This document shows positions 1-8,577 of a stretch of DNA of 64,000 nucleotides, piece by piece. Location of the stretch: positions 1 through 64,000 of the forward strand of contig QKMY01000059.1 of NCBI GenBank assembly GCA_003242895.1. Direction: 5' to 3'. The translations under genes were made by a program, and so were the position numbers. This DNA is from Candidatus Margulisiibacteriota bacterium. GTDB taxonomy: Bacteria > Margulisbacteria > Riflemargulisbacteria > GWF2-39-127. The notes beneath the pieces were generated by a model. It saw nothing but the letters and a program-made list of their open reading frames with translations. It did no database searches and was not told where the DNA came from. The stretch's first letter is position 1. Each line of letters begins with the position of its first letter.

Positions 1-113
1 GTTCGCCTAACCTATATTCGCTTTTGCTCATATCTTGGTCAGATTTTGATTTGATAGATTACTATCGGCTTCGGTTAGATTTTAGATGATTTGATTCGTA
101 CGTTTATATTCTA

Positions 114-142
114 TTTTAATATTAATACTTTTATACTATAAT
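114..142 (+). promoter_or_regulatory. possible sigma-70 promoter of dxs
   Basis: A TATAAT hexamer lies at 137-142, 35 bases before the dxs start codon, with only a poor -35 candidate (TTTTAA) about 17 bases upstream. The first 177 bases otherwise hold no gene or structure that I can see. In such AT-rich sequence a chance match is likely. Confidence 0.25.
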
Positions 143-177
143 AATTAAACATTTAAAAAATCTACTAATGGAAACCA

Positions 178-2115
178 ATGCCAACTAAATTAATCGATAC
201 TATTGAATTGCCTGATGATCTTAAAAAGCTCTCAATTAATGAACTTGAACAGATTTGCCAGGAGATACGGGAACTTTTAATATCTACGGTGTCTAAAAGC
301 GGAGGGCATCTTGCTCCAAGTTTAGGAGTTGTTGAACTTACCGTTGCATTACATACCGTGCTTACTAGTCCGGAAGATAAATTGATTTGGGATGTTGGAC
401 ATCAAGCCTATGTTCACAAAATACTTACCGGACGGAAGGATAGTATTTCTACTATCCGGCAGCTCGGCGGGCTCTCCGGGTTTCCCAGGAGAAATGAAAG
501 CCAACATGATGCCTTTGGAACCGGTCATGCATCTACCTCTATTTCGGCAGCTCTTGGTATTGCGGTCGCCAGGGATATTAAGGGAGAAGATTTTTCGGTT
601 TTTTCAATTATCGGTGATGGATCTACCAGTGGCGGATTAGCGTTTGAAGCCATAAATAATGTCCCCTGCAGTGTAAAAGGTAATTTTGTTGTTATTTTAA
701 ATGATAATGGATTATCGATATCTAAACCTGTCGGGTCTTTATCAAATGCGATTACGAGGGTGAGGACCTCTTCAACGTATCTGAGTATAAAGAATAATGT
801 GGAGAGTTTGATCAACAGGATACCAAAGATAGGAAGTCCTCTTTCAAAGAAAATTGAAAAACTAGTTGATCGAACAAAAAATCTCGTAACTGATTATAAA
901 GTAGGTGTTATTTTTGAGGAATTAGGATTCCGCTATCTTGGTCCTATAGACGGGCATAATATCCCTCTTCTTATGGGCGCAATTTCTTATGCCCGGCGGT
1001 CGACTAAGCCAATTCTTATCCATGTTATAACAAAGAAAGGCAAAGGATATTTGCCAGCTGAAGATGATCCCGAAAAATTTCATGGTATTTCGCCGTTTCA
1101 TATAGAATCTGGAAAAATTGAAACCTCGCATAAAAATCCTTCTTACACCGAGACCTTTGGGAAAACAATTTGTGATCTTGCTAATCTGGATAATAGAATT
1201 TGTGCAATTACTGCGGCCATGCCGAGCGGTACCGGACTTAGCGAATTTCAAAAAAAATTTCCTCATCGATTTTTCGATGTCGGAATTGCTGAAGAGCATG
1301 CAGTTACTTTTGCAGCCGGCTTAACTGTAGAAGGAATGAAGCCATTTGTTGCTGTATACTCTTCTTTTATGCAGAGAGCGTATGATCAAATTATTCATGA
1401 TGTATGTATCCAGAATTTGCCAGTTGTCTTTATGCTGGACCGGGGAGGCCTTGTAGGTGAAGATGGTCCGACACATCACGGGGTATTTGACTTTGGATAT
1501 TTAAGGCACATTCCAAACTTAACGGTAATGGCGCCGAAGGATCAGAATGAACTCGTAGATATGATGTATTTCGCTTTAAGCTATAATGGGCCAATTAGTA
1601 TTCGTTACCCTCGAGGGGAAGGCGCAATATCGGTGCTCAAGGAAAAAGCTGATGAACTTATTCTCGGTAAGGCAGAGATCTTATTCGCTCAAAATGACGG
1701 CTATAAGAATAATATTTGCATAATTGCTATTGGTACGATGGTTCCCTCGGCTATCGAGGTGGCGCAACGATTGTTTTTCTCAAAAGTGAATACAACGGTA
1801 ATAAATGCGCGATTCATTAAACCCTTAGATGAAAAATTGATTTCTGCATTAAGTCGGGAATCTGATCTTGTTGTCACAATGGAAGAGGGCGCGATTCAGG
1901 GTGGATTCGGGTCTGCGGTCTTAGAACTGCTAAGTAAAGAGGGAATTATAACCCGAACCTTGTGTCTCGGTATCCCGGATAAATTTATTGAGCATGGCAG
2001 TAAAAAAGAACTGATGCAAAAATATCAACTTGATACGGACGGGATGTTTCAAAAAATTCTGGCAAAAATTTTTGAACCTTCAGAGGCAGGATATATTAAG
2101 GCCAGTGCTATTTAA
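178..2115 (+). CDS. dxs: 1-deoxy-D-xylulose-5-phosphate synthase
   Basis: This enzyme condenses pyruvate with glyceraldehyde 3-phosphate using thiamine diphosphate, the first step of the MEP isoprenoid pathway. The 645 residues are close to the usual 620-640. Visible family landmarks are His44 in SGGHLAPSLG, His75 in DVGHQAY, the thiamine-diphosphate motif starting at GDG (146-148) and ending at LNDN (174-177), the GIAEEHAV segment near residue 370 that carries the catalytic Glu, and DRGGLVGEDGPTHHG in the pyrimidine-binding domain. The gene stands alone on this strand and converges with the rnc-ispH operon 29 bases away. ispH, a later step of the same pathway, is in that operon. The start is ATG with a weak ribosome binding site. 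Confidence 0.97.
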   Translation: MPTKLIDTIELPDDLKKLSINELEQICQEIRELLISTVSKSGGHLAPSLGVVELTVALHTVLTSPEDKLIWDVGHQAYVHKILTGRKDSISTIRQLGGLSGFPRRNESQHDAFGTGHASTSISAALGIAVARDIKGEDFSVFSIIGDGSTSGGLAFEAINNVPCSVKGNFVVILNDNGLSISKPVGSLSNAITRVRTSSTYLSIKNNVESLINRIPKIGSPLSKKIEKLVDRTKNLVTDYKVGVIFEELGFRYLGPIDGHNIPLLMGAISYARRSTKPILIHVITKKGKGYLPAEDDPEKFHGISPFHIESGKIETSHKNPSYTETFGKTICDLANLDNRICAITAAMPSGTGLSEFQKKFPHRFFDVGIAEEHAVTFAAGLTVEGMKPFVAVYSSFMQRAYDQIIHDVCIQNLPVVFMLDRGGLVGEDGPTHHGVFDFGYLRHIPNLTVMAPKDQNELVDMMYFALSYNGPISIRYPRGEGAISVLKEKADELILGKAEILFAQNDGYKNNICIIAIGTMVPSAIEVAQRLFFSKVNTTVINARFIKPLDEKLISALSRESDLVVTMEEGAIQGGFGSAVLELLSKEGIITRTLCLGIPDKFIEHGSKKELMQKYQLDTDGMFQKILAKIFEPSEAGYIKASAI

Positions 2116-2144
2116 GCGGTTTTTGTTTCTCAGATGCGGTCAGG

Positions 2145-2861
2145 TTAAAGCACTCCTAGTTTTTTAAGAACTCTTCTTGCCACATTTTGTTCGGAAATTT
2201 TTTTGGTTTTTCCTCGGCCAATTGCTTTAATTTCATTATTATTCAGTAGTACCCGCCCCTCAATAATAAATGTTTTATTATGGTCTGGTCCGAGCTCTTT
2301 TATAGTCGTGTATTCCGGGAGTCCGAGATTGTTTTGCTGCATATATTCCTGAAGTTTGGACTTGTAGTCATGAGTGGAAAACGCTGGGCCTATCGTTTCT
2401 AGTTGTACTTGAAATAGCGCGTATATGATTTTTTTTGCTTTTTCCAGTCCGCCATCGAGATAGATTGCACCAATAATAGCTTCGAGTGCATTTGCAAGAA
2501 TTGATGGTCTGGTTTCTCCCCCGGTTTTTTTTTCGTTTTTCGATAACAGAAGCATTCTTCCAAGATCAACTGATTTAGCAATTTTTGCCAGGGTATGATC
2601 GCTTATTAACAGTGCCCTAATTTTGGTCATTATTCCTTCAGCATATTCAGGATAATTGCGGTAGAGATAATCTGATATTGAAAGTTTTAGTATGGCATCG
2701 CCAAGGAATTCTAATCGTTCGTTATTTTCCAGCTGCTTAGCTTTTTTTTCGTTAGAATAGGAACTGTGTGTTAATGCTGTCAACAAAAGTTTTTTATTCT
2801 CAAACTCATATGCAATAAGGTTCTCCAACTTGTGCATTTCTTTATTATGTATATTGATCAT
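2145..2861 (-). CDS. rnc: ribonuclease III
   Basis: This is the double-strand-specific endoribonuclease that processes rRNA precursors and structured mRNAs. The catalytic signature NERLEFLGDAIL lies at residues 47-58 (Glu48 and Asp55 are the metal ligands by homology). A second active-site helix, ILANALEAIIGAIYLDGG, follows, with Asn where E. coli has Asp114, a substitution I recall as common in the family. A C-terminal dsRNA-binding domain runs from about residue 165 (DYKSKLQEYMQ) to the end. The 238-residue length is typical. It is the last gene of the peptidase-miaA-dapF-ispH-rnc run. Its start overlaps the end of ispH by 17 bases, which suggests translational coupling. Confidence 0.96.
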   Translation of the reverse strand: MINIHNKEMHKLENLIAYEFENKKLLLTALTHSSYSNEKKAKQLENNERLEFLGDAILKLSISDYLYRNYPEYAEGIMTKIRALLISDHTLAKIAKSVDLGRMLLLSKNEKKTGGETRPSILANALEAIIGAIYLDGGLEKAKKIIYALFQVQLETIGPAFSTHDYKSKLQEYMQQNNLGLPEYTTIKELGPDHNKTFIIEGRVLLNNNEIKAIGRGKTKKISEQNVARRVLKKLGVL

Positions 2862-3714
2862 TAGGTTGTTCCATATCCCTTAATTTTTTAATGACAGAAT
2901 CGATAATTTCTATCGGAGTTGAAGCTCCGGCCGTAATCCCCACATTTTTTTTATTGAGAAGCCATTCCTTATTTATTATGGAAGGTTCTGCTACAAGATA
3001 TGAGTTTTCCTGGATCCCTTTGCTTAACTCATAGAGGCGATTGGTATTTGCGCTTTTGTTATCCCCTATTATGAGCATGGCATCAACCTCATGCGCAAGC
3101 GTTATTGCCGCTTTCTGCCGGGTGCTTGTGGCCGAGCAAATCGTGTTAAAGATTTTTACTTCGGCAGTGGCTTTTTCTCTGATACTTTTTGATATCGTAT
3201 CAAACAGTTCTAATGAAATAGTAGTTTGTGAGATAATTCCAATTTTTTTTGTCAAGATTTCGGGCAAAATTTCTTCTCTATTCGAAATGACATAAGAATT
3301 TGTACCTGCCCATTCTCGAACGCCTTTGACTTCAGGATGGTTTTTGTCACCAATTATTATTATCAGATATCCGTCATTACTTAGCTGTTTTGCTAGATTC
3401 TGTACTTTTGCAACTTGTGTACAGGTTGTATCTATTACATCTAATTTCTTTTCTTTAACTTGGTTAAAAATGTGAGGAGATACTCCATGGGCACTTATTA
3501 TGAGTGTTCCGGTTGTATTGATTTCATCAATGCTGTTAACAATAATAATGCCTTTTTTCTTAAGTTCTTCTACCACGAAGGAGTTATGTACCAAGTGTCC
3601 TAGGCTATATATCGGTTTTTTGATTTCGTAACTGTTTGTGGCAGCAAGAGCTTTTTCTACGGCTTTCCTTACTCCGATACAAAATCCGGCGTGTTTGGCT
3701 ATTTTTATTTCCAA
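2845..3714 (-). CDS. ispH: 4-hydroxy-3-methylbut-2-enyl diphosphate reductase
   Basis: IspH (LytB) makes IPP and DMAPP from HMBPP, the final step of the MEP pathway, using a [4Fe-4S] cluster. The three cluster cysteines are visible as Cys12 (HAGFCIGV), Cys98 (DTTCTQV) and Cys193 (NTICSAT). Substrate-binding His40, His76 (SAHGVSP), and His126 with Glu128 (NHPEVKG) are present. The 289 residues match the short form of the family. The start is TTG at 3714, chosen because a GAGGAGG ribosome binding site sits seven bases upstream inside the end of dapF. The two genes overlap by ten bases. Together with dxs at 178 this gives both ends of the isoprenoid pathway in one neighbourhood. Confidence 0.96.
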   Translation of the reverse strand: MEIKIAKHAGFCIGVRKAVEKALAATNSYEIKKPIYSLGHLVHNSFVVEELKKKGIIIVNSIDEINTTGTLIISAHGVSPHIFNQVKEKKLDVIDTTCTQVAKVQNLAKQLSNDGYLIIIIGDKNHPEVKGVREWAGTNSYVISNREEILPEILTKKIGIISQTTISLELFDTISKSIREKATAEVKIFNTICSATSTRQKAAITLAHEVDAMLIIGDNKSANTNRLYELSKGIQENSYLVAEPSIINKEWLLNKKNVGITAGASTPIEIIDSVIKKLRDMEQPNDQYT

Positions 3715-4565
3715 ACTAAAGCCTCCTCATGCAGTTCTCCCTCGAATACTGTCTGAGCAGGTCCGGTCATGATAATGTGATTATCTTCTTTTTGCCACTC
3801 GATAGAGAGATTTCCTCCCATAAGCCGTACAATGGCTTTTCTCTCGGTTTTGCCGGTTAATACGCCAGCAACCAGGCTTGCGCAGGCTCCGGTCCCACAA
3901 GCCAAGGTTTCGCCTGCACCTCGCTCCCAGACACGCATGATAAGTTCATTTCTATTGACTATTTGTATGAACTCGGTGTTGGTTTTCTCTGGAAATAAAT
4001 AATAATTTTCAAAAAGCGGACCTACTTCAGCTAGATTAATATCATCTATATTATCAACAAAAATAACAAAATGCGGGTTTCCCATGGATACGGCTGTGCC
4101 TTCATATGTCTTGCCGTCTATAGTTACCTTTTCATCGATAACGGTTTCACTGTCTTCTCCGATCATTGGAATTTCATTGCGTGATAATCGCGGTTCTCCC
4201 ATATCAACTTCAACACCAATAAACTTTCCGTTAGAAGCAATTATTGTCGGGACAACTATTCCTGCAAGAGTCTCGACTGAAATAACATCTTTTTTGTTGT
4301 AGAACTTTTCGTATATATAACGGGCAAAACAGCGAATTCCGTTTCCACACATTTCAGCTTCTGAGCCGTTACTGTTAAAAATTCTCATTTTATAATCAGC
4401 ATTATGAGAGGGCAATATAAAAACCAGCCCGTCTCCGCCTATTCCGTAGTGCCGGTCGCACAATGATATTGCCATCTGCGCATAATCCTCTTCAGGAATC
4501 TTGTTTTCCAGATTGTCTATTAATACAAAATCGTTTCCTAAACCGTGCATTTTTGTAAACTTCAT
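3705..4565 (-). CDS. dapF: diaminopimelate epimerase
   Basis: DapF interconverts LL- and meso-diaminopimelate for lysine and peptidoglycan synthesis by a two-cysteine mechanism. Counting from the chosen start, the catalytic thiols are Cys73 in EMCGNGIRC and Cys223 in LACGTGACA, nearly the same spacing as in E. coli (73 and 217). The open frame extends to 4607. I start at ATG 4565 (MKFTKMHGLGNDF) because the AAGGAGG ribosome binding site sits at a correct distance only from this codon and because the N terminus then matches the family. The product has 286 residues. It lies in the same operon as miaA and ispH; the use of meso-DAP fits a Gram-negative-type wall. Confidence 0.96.
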   Translation of the reverse strand: MKFTKMHGLGNDFVLIDNLENKIPEEDYAQMAISLCDRHYGIGGDGLVFILPSHNADYKMRIFNSNGSEAEMCGNGIRCFARYIYEKFYNKKDVISVETLAGIVVPTIIASNGKFIGVEVDMGEPRLSRNEIPMIGEDSETVIDEKVTIDGKTYEGTAVSMGNPHFVIFVDNIDDINLAEVGPLFENYYLFPEKTNTEFIQIVNRNELIMRVWERGAGETLACGTGACASLVAGVLTGKTERKAIVRLMGGNLSIEWQKEDNHIIMTGPAQTVFEGELHEEALVWK

Positions 4566-4697
4566 AGTCATTCCTCCTTTATTAGCCCGTGTCCCAAGTC
4601 GTGGCATTTTATAAATTTACTGATTATTAACTAATACTATGCAGAATAGCATAAATCAGTTAATAATTATAAACAAATAATTTTTACGTGCCTTATC

Positions 4698-5564
4698 TCA
4701 GATAAAGATTTCTTTTTTAACTGGAAAGCTTCTAAACCAGGTAAGCTGACGTTTTGCAAAATTTCTGGTCCTTTTTTTTATTAAGCTTATACAGGCTTCT
4801 TTATCTGTTTTCTTTAAAAAATAGTCAATAACCTCTTTATACCCTAAGGCCTGCATTGAAGGCAAGTCTTGACTGTAGCCTTTATCAATTAACATCTGGA
4901 CTTCCTCAAATAAACCCTTTGCAATCATAGAATCTATACGGTCTTCGATGCCTTTATAGATGGCTGAACGATCTTTTTGAAGATGGTGGATATCAATGTC
5001 AGGGCGATAGCTTTTTGTCTTGTAATGAAAGTCCGATATTTTTTCTCCAGTTAAATAATAGACTTCGAGCGCTCGGATTATTCTGTATAAATCATTAGCC
5101 GAGATTTTTTTTGTGGATTCTTCATCTATTTCTTTTAATTCATTATAAAGGGATTCAATTCCTTCTATGGCAGCTCTCTGCTTTAGCTTGTTTCTCAAGT
5201 TCGGATCTTTAGGGGCCCCCGGAAAATTAAAATTGCGAATAAAAGCATTTATGTAGAGTCCAGTTCCTCCAACAAGAAGCGGTTCTTTATTTCTTTGCCG
5301 TATATCAGCTATTAATATGTTTGCTTTTTCAACAAAATCATGTGCGGAATAAATATCTTCAGGATTAACGATATCAATTAAATGATGTCTTATTTCTTCT
5401 CGTTCTGTTATGGATGGCTTTGCAGTTCCAATATCCATATATCGGTATACCTGCATCGAGTCTGCTGAGATTATCTCGGCATTGTTTGCACGAGCATACT
5501 CAATAGCCCAGTTGGTTTTGCCGACAGCCGTCGCTCCAATAATAATTTTGATTGCACTATTCAT
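4698..5564 (-). CDS. miaA: tRNA dimethylallyltransferase
   Basis: MiaA transfers a dimethylallyl group to N6 of adenosine 37 in tRNAs that read UNN codons. Its substrate DMAPP is the product of the neighbouring ispH. The P-loop is GATAVGKT near residues 10-17. Further family blocks are SADSMQVYRYMDIGTAKPS, HHLIDIVNPEDIYSAHDF, the GGTGLYI segment, QALGYKEV, and RTRNFAKRQLTWFR near the C terminus. The length of 288 is slightly short but complete. About 90 bases without a gene separate it from dapF, and the peptidase gene ends-to-start gap upstream is 34 bases, so co-transcription is likely. Confidence 0.96.
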   Translation of the reverse strand: MNSAIKIIIGATAVGKTNWAIEYARANNAEIISADSMQVYRYMDIGTAKPSITEREEIRHHLIDIVNPEDIYSAHDFVEKANILIADIRQRNKEPLLVGGTGLYINAFIRNFNFPGAPKDPNLRNKLKQRAAIEGIESLYNELKEIDEESTKKISANDLYRIIRALEVYYLTGEKISDFHYKTKSYRPDIDIHHLQKDRSAIYKGIEDRIDSMIAKGLFEEVQMLIDKGYSQDLPSMQALGYKEVIDYFLKKTDKEACISLIKKRTRNFAKRQLTWFRSFPVKKEIFI

Positions 5565-5598
5565 AATATGAAGCTAGGTATAGAAACGCTTTTCACCT

Positions 5599-6288
5599 CT
5601 AATCTTCATTTCTATTTCTTAAGATAAGTAATCTAACCAGGTGCAATAGCGAAACTGCCATCGCGGCAACATAGGTAAGTGCTGCTGCGTTTAACACCTT
5701 TTTAGCTAAGGGGATCTCCTGGTCAGACAATATATTCTGCTGTTTAAGCAGGAGCAGTGCTTGTGAAGATGCATTCAATTCTACCGGCAAGGTGATGACA
5801 TGAAATAATACGGCAGCGGCAAAAAAAAGAATCCCGATATCCATTAACAGGCCACTACTGACAAGCAACCCAACAAAAAAAAGCGGGAATGCTGCAGAGG
5901 AACCGAATCCTGCAATAGGGACAAAATTATTTCTTAAGGTTAGAGGGAAATATTCTCTAGCATCCTGTAGTGCGTGGCCAACCTCATGGGCAACAACACC
6001 ATAACTGGATATTGAACGGTTCCAATAAGTGCTTTCTGAAAGTCGGAGAACTTTAGCACGAGGATCATAATGATCAGTTAGTTCTCCAGGAACTTTTTCG
6101 ATTTCAACGTTTTTTAGATTTGAAGCGTCTAATAATTTTCGAGCGACTTCCCATCCGGCATATTGAGAATTTGCTGGTTTGGAAGAATATTTTCCGAATG
6201 TTGATTTTACTCTGTATTGTGCCCACATTGCGAATATGGCTGCTGGTATCAGCAAGAGCATTGAGCTATCAAAGAAAAATGGCAGCAT
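5599..6288 (-). CDS. membrane zinc metallopeptidase, YugP family
   Basis: This is a putative neutral zinc peptidase of the YugP/Zn_peptidase_2 family, with an HEVGHALQ zinc-binding motif (two His plus Glu) around residues 101-108. It has an N-terminal hydrophobic helix, a central soluble stretch carrying the active site, and two or three further hydrophobic helices (FPLFFVGLLVSSGLLMD, ILFFAAAVLFHVITL, AALTYVAAMAVSLLHLVRLL). The 229 residues fit the family. Its natural substrate is unknown to me. An AAAGGAG ribosome binding site precedes the ATG. It is the first gene of the operon reading toward rnc, preceded by a leader with a hairpin. Confidence 0.85.
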   Translation of the reverse strand: MLPFFFDSSMLLLIPAAIFAMWAQYRVKSTFGKYSSKPANSQYAGWEVARKLLDASNLKNVEIEKVPGELTDHYDPRAKVLRLSESTYWNRSISSYGVVAHEVGHALQDAREYFPLTLRNNFVPIAGFGSSAAFPLFFVGLLVSSGLLMDIGILFFAAAVLFHVITLPVELNASSQALLLLKQQNILSDQEIPLAKKVLNAAALTYVAAMAVSLLHLVRLLILRNRNED

Positions 6289-6311
6289 GGATAAGCACTC
6301 CTTTTCGTGTG

Positions 6312-6334
6312 TGCCACGATTGGTGGCATTTTTT
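6312..6334 (+). terminator. hairpin plus T-run, intrinsic terminator on the plus strand
   Basis: A perfect six-base-pair stem TGCCAC (6312-6317) / GTGGCA (6323-6328) with a five-base loop is followed by six T residues. That is a good intrinsic terminator for plus-strand transcripts, although no plus-strand gene ends nearby. On the minus strand the same stem lies in the leader of the peptidase gene, ending about 24 bases before its start codon, without a following U-run. A partly similar sequence (GTGGCATTTT preceded by CGTGTCCC) occurs upstream of dapF at 4589-4610. Confidence 0.45.
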
Positions 6335-6347
6335 AATGATTAAAGGT

Positions 6348-6353
6348 ATTATA
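6348..6353 (-). promoter_or_regulatory. possible -10 element for the peptidase-miaA-dapF-ispH-rnc operon
   Basis: On the minus strand this reads TATAAT. It lies 60 bases upstream of the peptidase start codon and just upstream of the leader hairpin. No convincing -35 is seen. The rest of 6289-6584, between this gene and csrA, is AT-rich sequence in which I see no gene. Confidence 0.3.
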
Positions 6354-6584
6354 TGCTATATAATAATATAAAAATAGCTAGAATGAGTAAGCAAAAATAA
6401 CTCCAATTTTTTTTGTTACACCATCTTGCAACGGTATTATAACATAACTACAATGGCTTTCATATTCCTTTGCATTTAAGTAGTTGCCTGACTTTATCTG
6501 TTAAATGTGCGGATGGAATTGGTCTGGCCTTCAGCAGAAATAGACTTAATATCTTTTTTTGTTTTTTTGCTGATAACTTTAGGT

Positions 6585-6800
6585 TTATTTAAAAAGCTTA
6601 TTTAGGTCGTCTACCTTAAATTCGGAAGCTTTTAGATTTTCTTCTCGGATTTCTTCCAAGACTTCTTTTCTAAACACAGGAATATTTTTGGGAGCAGTAA
6701 TTCCCAGTTTTACAATGTTATCTTTTATCTCGATAACCTTTATTTCGATATTGTCGTTAACAATAATGCTTTGGTCTAATTTTCTAGATAATACTAACAA
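6585..6800 (-). CDS. csrA: carbon storage regulator CsrA
   Basis: CsrA is a small dimeric RNA-binding protein that binds GGA-containing leaders and controls translation. In flagellated Gram-positive and related bacteria it represses flagellin synthesis and is titrated by FliW. The N-terminal MLVLSRKLDQSIIV strand and the LGITAPKNIPVFRKEV core are diagnostic. The 71 residues are within the family range. The start is TTG at 6800, supported by an AAGGAGA ribosome binding site seven bases away. It lies 24 bases downstream of fliW and is the last gene of the flgM-flgN-flgK-flgL-fliW-csrA unit, so it is probably made late in flagellar assembly together with its antagonist. Confidence 0.96.
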   Translation of the reverse strand: MLVLSRKLDQSIIVNDNIEIKVIEIKDNIVKLGITAPKNIPVFRKEVLEEIREENLKASEFKVDDLNKLFK

Positions 6801-6824
6801 GAAAATTCTCCTTAGAAAGCTCGC

Positions 6825-7304
6825 TTATTGAGCTGTTTGATTTATTAGACTTTTTTTTGTATTTTCAGCTAAATTTTGAAAATCTTTCAGTATAAAATGT
6901 TTGGTTTGATACTTATTGCTTTTTAGAATAATTTGTTTTCCCTTTTTATTTTTATTATTAATTATTATTGGTGCTATTAAATTGGCCGATATGTTTTGCG
7001 GATTAGCAGGGATAGTGAGTATTGTAAGGACATACACGTCTTCAACTGAGGAAATATGCAGCTCTTCTAAGTCTTCATTTTCTAGGTCAAATTCGTAATT
7101 AACGTAGAAATCAAAAGGATTCGTGACGACAAATGCAAGTGCAGGATTCTCCGTAGATTGGAGCCAACCGAATAGCTGGTTTTTTCCTGAGGGCCTGAGA
7201 ATGTAGTTACTTTCTTTTTCAAAGCCCATTAACCCTTTTTCTATATGGATTATGTCCTGCTCGTTAATTGTTAGAGTTCCAAATCTTGTTGTTATTATAT
7301 CCAT
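6825..7304 (-). CDS. fliW: flagellar assembly factor FliW
   Basis: FliW binds flagellin, and when free it binds CsrA and relieves repression of flagellin translation. The start TTRFGTLTINEQDIIHIEKGLMGFE and the block ENPALAFVVTNPF are typical of the family. The frame opens at TTG 7310, but ATG 7304 has an AGAGG site at the right distance, giving 159 residues. It sits directly between flgL and csrA, the standard context for the FliW-CsrA switch. No flagellin gene is in the window. The C-terminal 25 residues are Lys/Asn-rich and probably variable. Confidence 0.95.
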   Translation of the reverse strand: MDIITTRFGTLTINEQDIIHIEKGLMGFEKESNYILRPSGKNQLFGWLQSTENPALAFVVTNPFDFYVNYEFDLENEDLEELHISSVEDVYVLTILTIPANPQNISANLIAPIIINNKNKKGKQIILKSNKYQTKHFILKDFQNLAENTKKSLINQTAQ

Positions 7305-7316
7305 ACCCAACCTCTG

Positions 7317-8561
7317 TTAAATATAATTAAGTAATGAGAGCTTCATTATCCTTGCACTTGTTGCCAACGCTGCCTCATATGCGTTTTGGAGGGTGCTGAG
7401 CTCTGTAATCGCGCCAATAGAATCAATGCCCTCTGTGTCTGAAAGAAGCTCTTTAAGTCTGAATTCTTCATCGCTAGAAAAACTCTGTGCTGTTTCAATC
7501 CGTTGGATTTCATACCCTACATTTGCTGTTATATTAAGGATATTATCATTAGCACTGTCTATTTTGGCAATCAAATCAGAAAGTCCGGTGGTATCTCCGA
7601 TTTGTAGTTTATTTTTGGCTGCAATCAGGGTATCCAGAAGCCCGTTGCTATAGGAAGATTGCGTGCCGGTAATAGCTGCATTTTCATCGGCGAGGGAGAT
7701 AGCTTTGAGCAATCCATTACCGCTACTATCATCCGTTATTGTCAATGCCCCGGACTCTCCCACAATCTTGGATTGTAATGTAAGGTAGGCCATTCCGTTA
7801 GCTTCTTTAATATTGGCTTTGACATCTACTCCGCTATTATTGATCCTGGTAACGATATCTTGTAAACTATCAGTCGTATAGTTTACTGAAAAGGTTGCAG
7901 GAGTTCCGCTCCCTGTTTTAATTGAAAAAGAATAGGGGCTTCCTACGCTGTTTAACATTGTGCTGAGCTTGGCATCAGGGGATGCTAGCCCGATTGTGCT
8001 ATCAACGGTATGTGTTTCAAAAATCTTAGAACCAGGGATCATAACATCTGCAAAAATATCTTTATTTATTTCTTGCTGTACAGTGTGGCCTGATCCATTA
8101 TATTTGACTTGATCTCCTGTTCGTACAAAGGGGGTAGTGTTTGTCCCGTACCCGCCAAATAGAAATGTATTATTATATTTGGCATTTGCAGTAGTAACAA
8201 TTGAGTCAATAGCTTTGTCAATTTTTGTTGCAACTATTGCTAACTGGCTGTTGTCGTTAGTACTATTTGATGCCATGTTAAGGTCTACTTTGACAGTTCT
8301 AATCGTGTTGATTATTGTAGTAAGCTGAGTGTCGGCAATTTGCAGATACGGTTTTGTGTAATTTTGCCGTTCTTTATAATATGAATTCAGGTTGAGACTG
8401 TGTTTAATTCTTAACGCTGTAACTGCGCTTGTGGGGTCATCGGAGGGCAATACGTATTTTTTCCCACTATTGACTTTAACCTGAGAATTGTATAAATTCT
8501 CCAGATTACTGCTTAATTGGTTTTTTAATGAAAAGAAAATATAGCTGTTACTTACTCTCAT
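7317..8561 (-). CDS. flgL: flagellar hook-filament junction protein FlgL (HAP3)
   Basis: FlgL forms the second junction ring between hook and filament. The N terminus (MRVSNSYIFFSLKNQL, then VNSGKKYVLPSDDPTSAVTALRIK) has the flagellin-like heptad helices and the conserved SDDP segment. The C terminus (ITELSTLQNAYEAALATSARIMKLSLLNYI) supplies the matching helix. The middle 150-330 is a Ser/Thr/Asn/Gly-rich surface domain, so the 414 residues exceed the 317 of E. coli by a larger insert. A GGAG site precedes the ATG. It is 16 bases downstream of flgK in the same unit. Confidence 0.95.
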   Translation of the reverse strand: MRVSNSYIFFSLKNQLSSNLENLYNSQVKVNSGKKYVLPSDDPTSAVTALRIKHSLNLNSYYKERQNYTKPYLQIADTQLTTIINTIRTVKVDLNMASNSTNDNSQLAIVATKIDKAIDSIVTTANAKYNNTFLFGGYGTNTTPFVRTGDQVKYNGSGHTVQQEINKDIFADVMIPGSKIFETHTVDSTIGLASPDAKLSTMLNSVGSPYSFSIKTGSGTPATFSVNYTTDSLQDIVTRINNSGVDVKANIKEANGMAYLTLQSKIVGESGALTITDDSSGNGLLKAISLADENAAITGTQSSYSNGLLDTLIAAKNKLQIGDTTGLSDLIAKIDSANDNILNITANVGYEIQRIETAQSFSSDEEFRLKELLSDTEGIDSIGAITELSTLQNAYEAALATSARIMKLSLLNYI

Positions 8562-8577
8562 AGGTGTCTCCGTTTTA

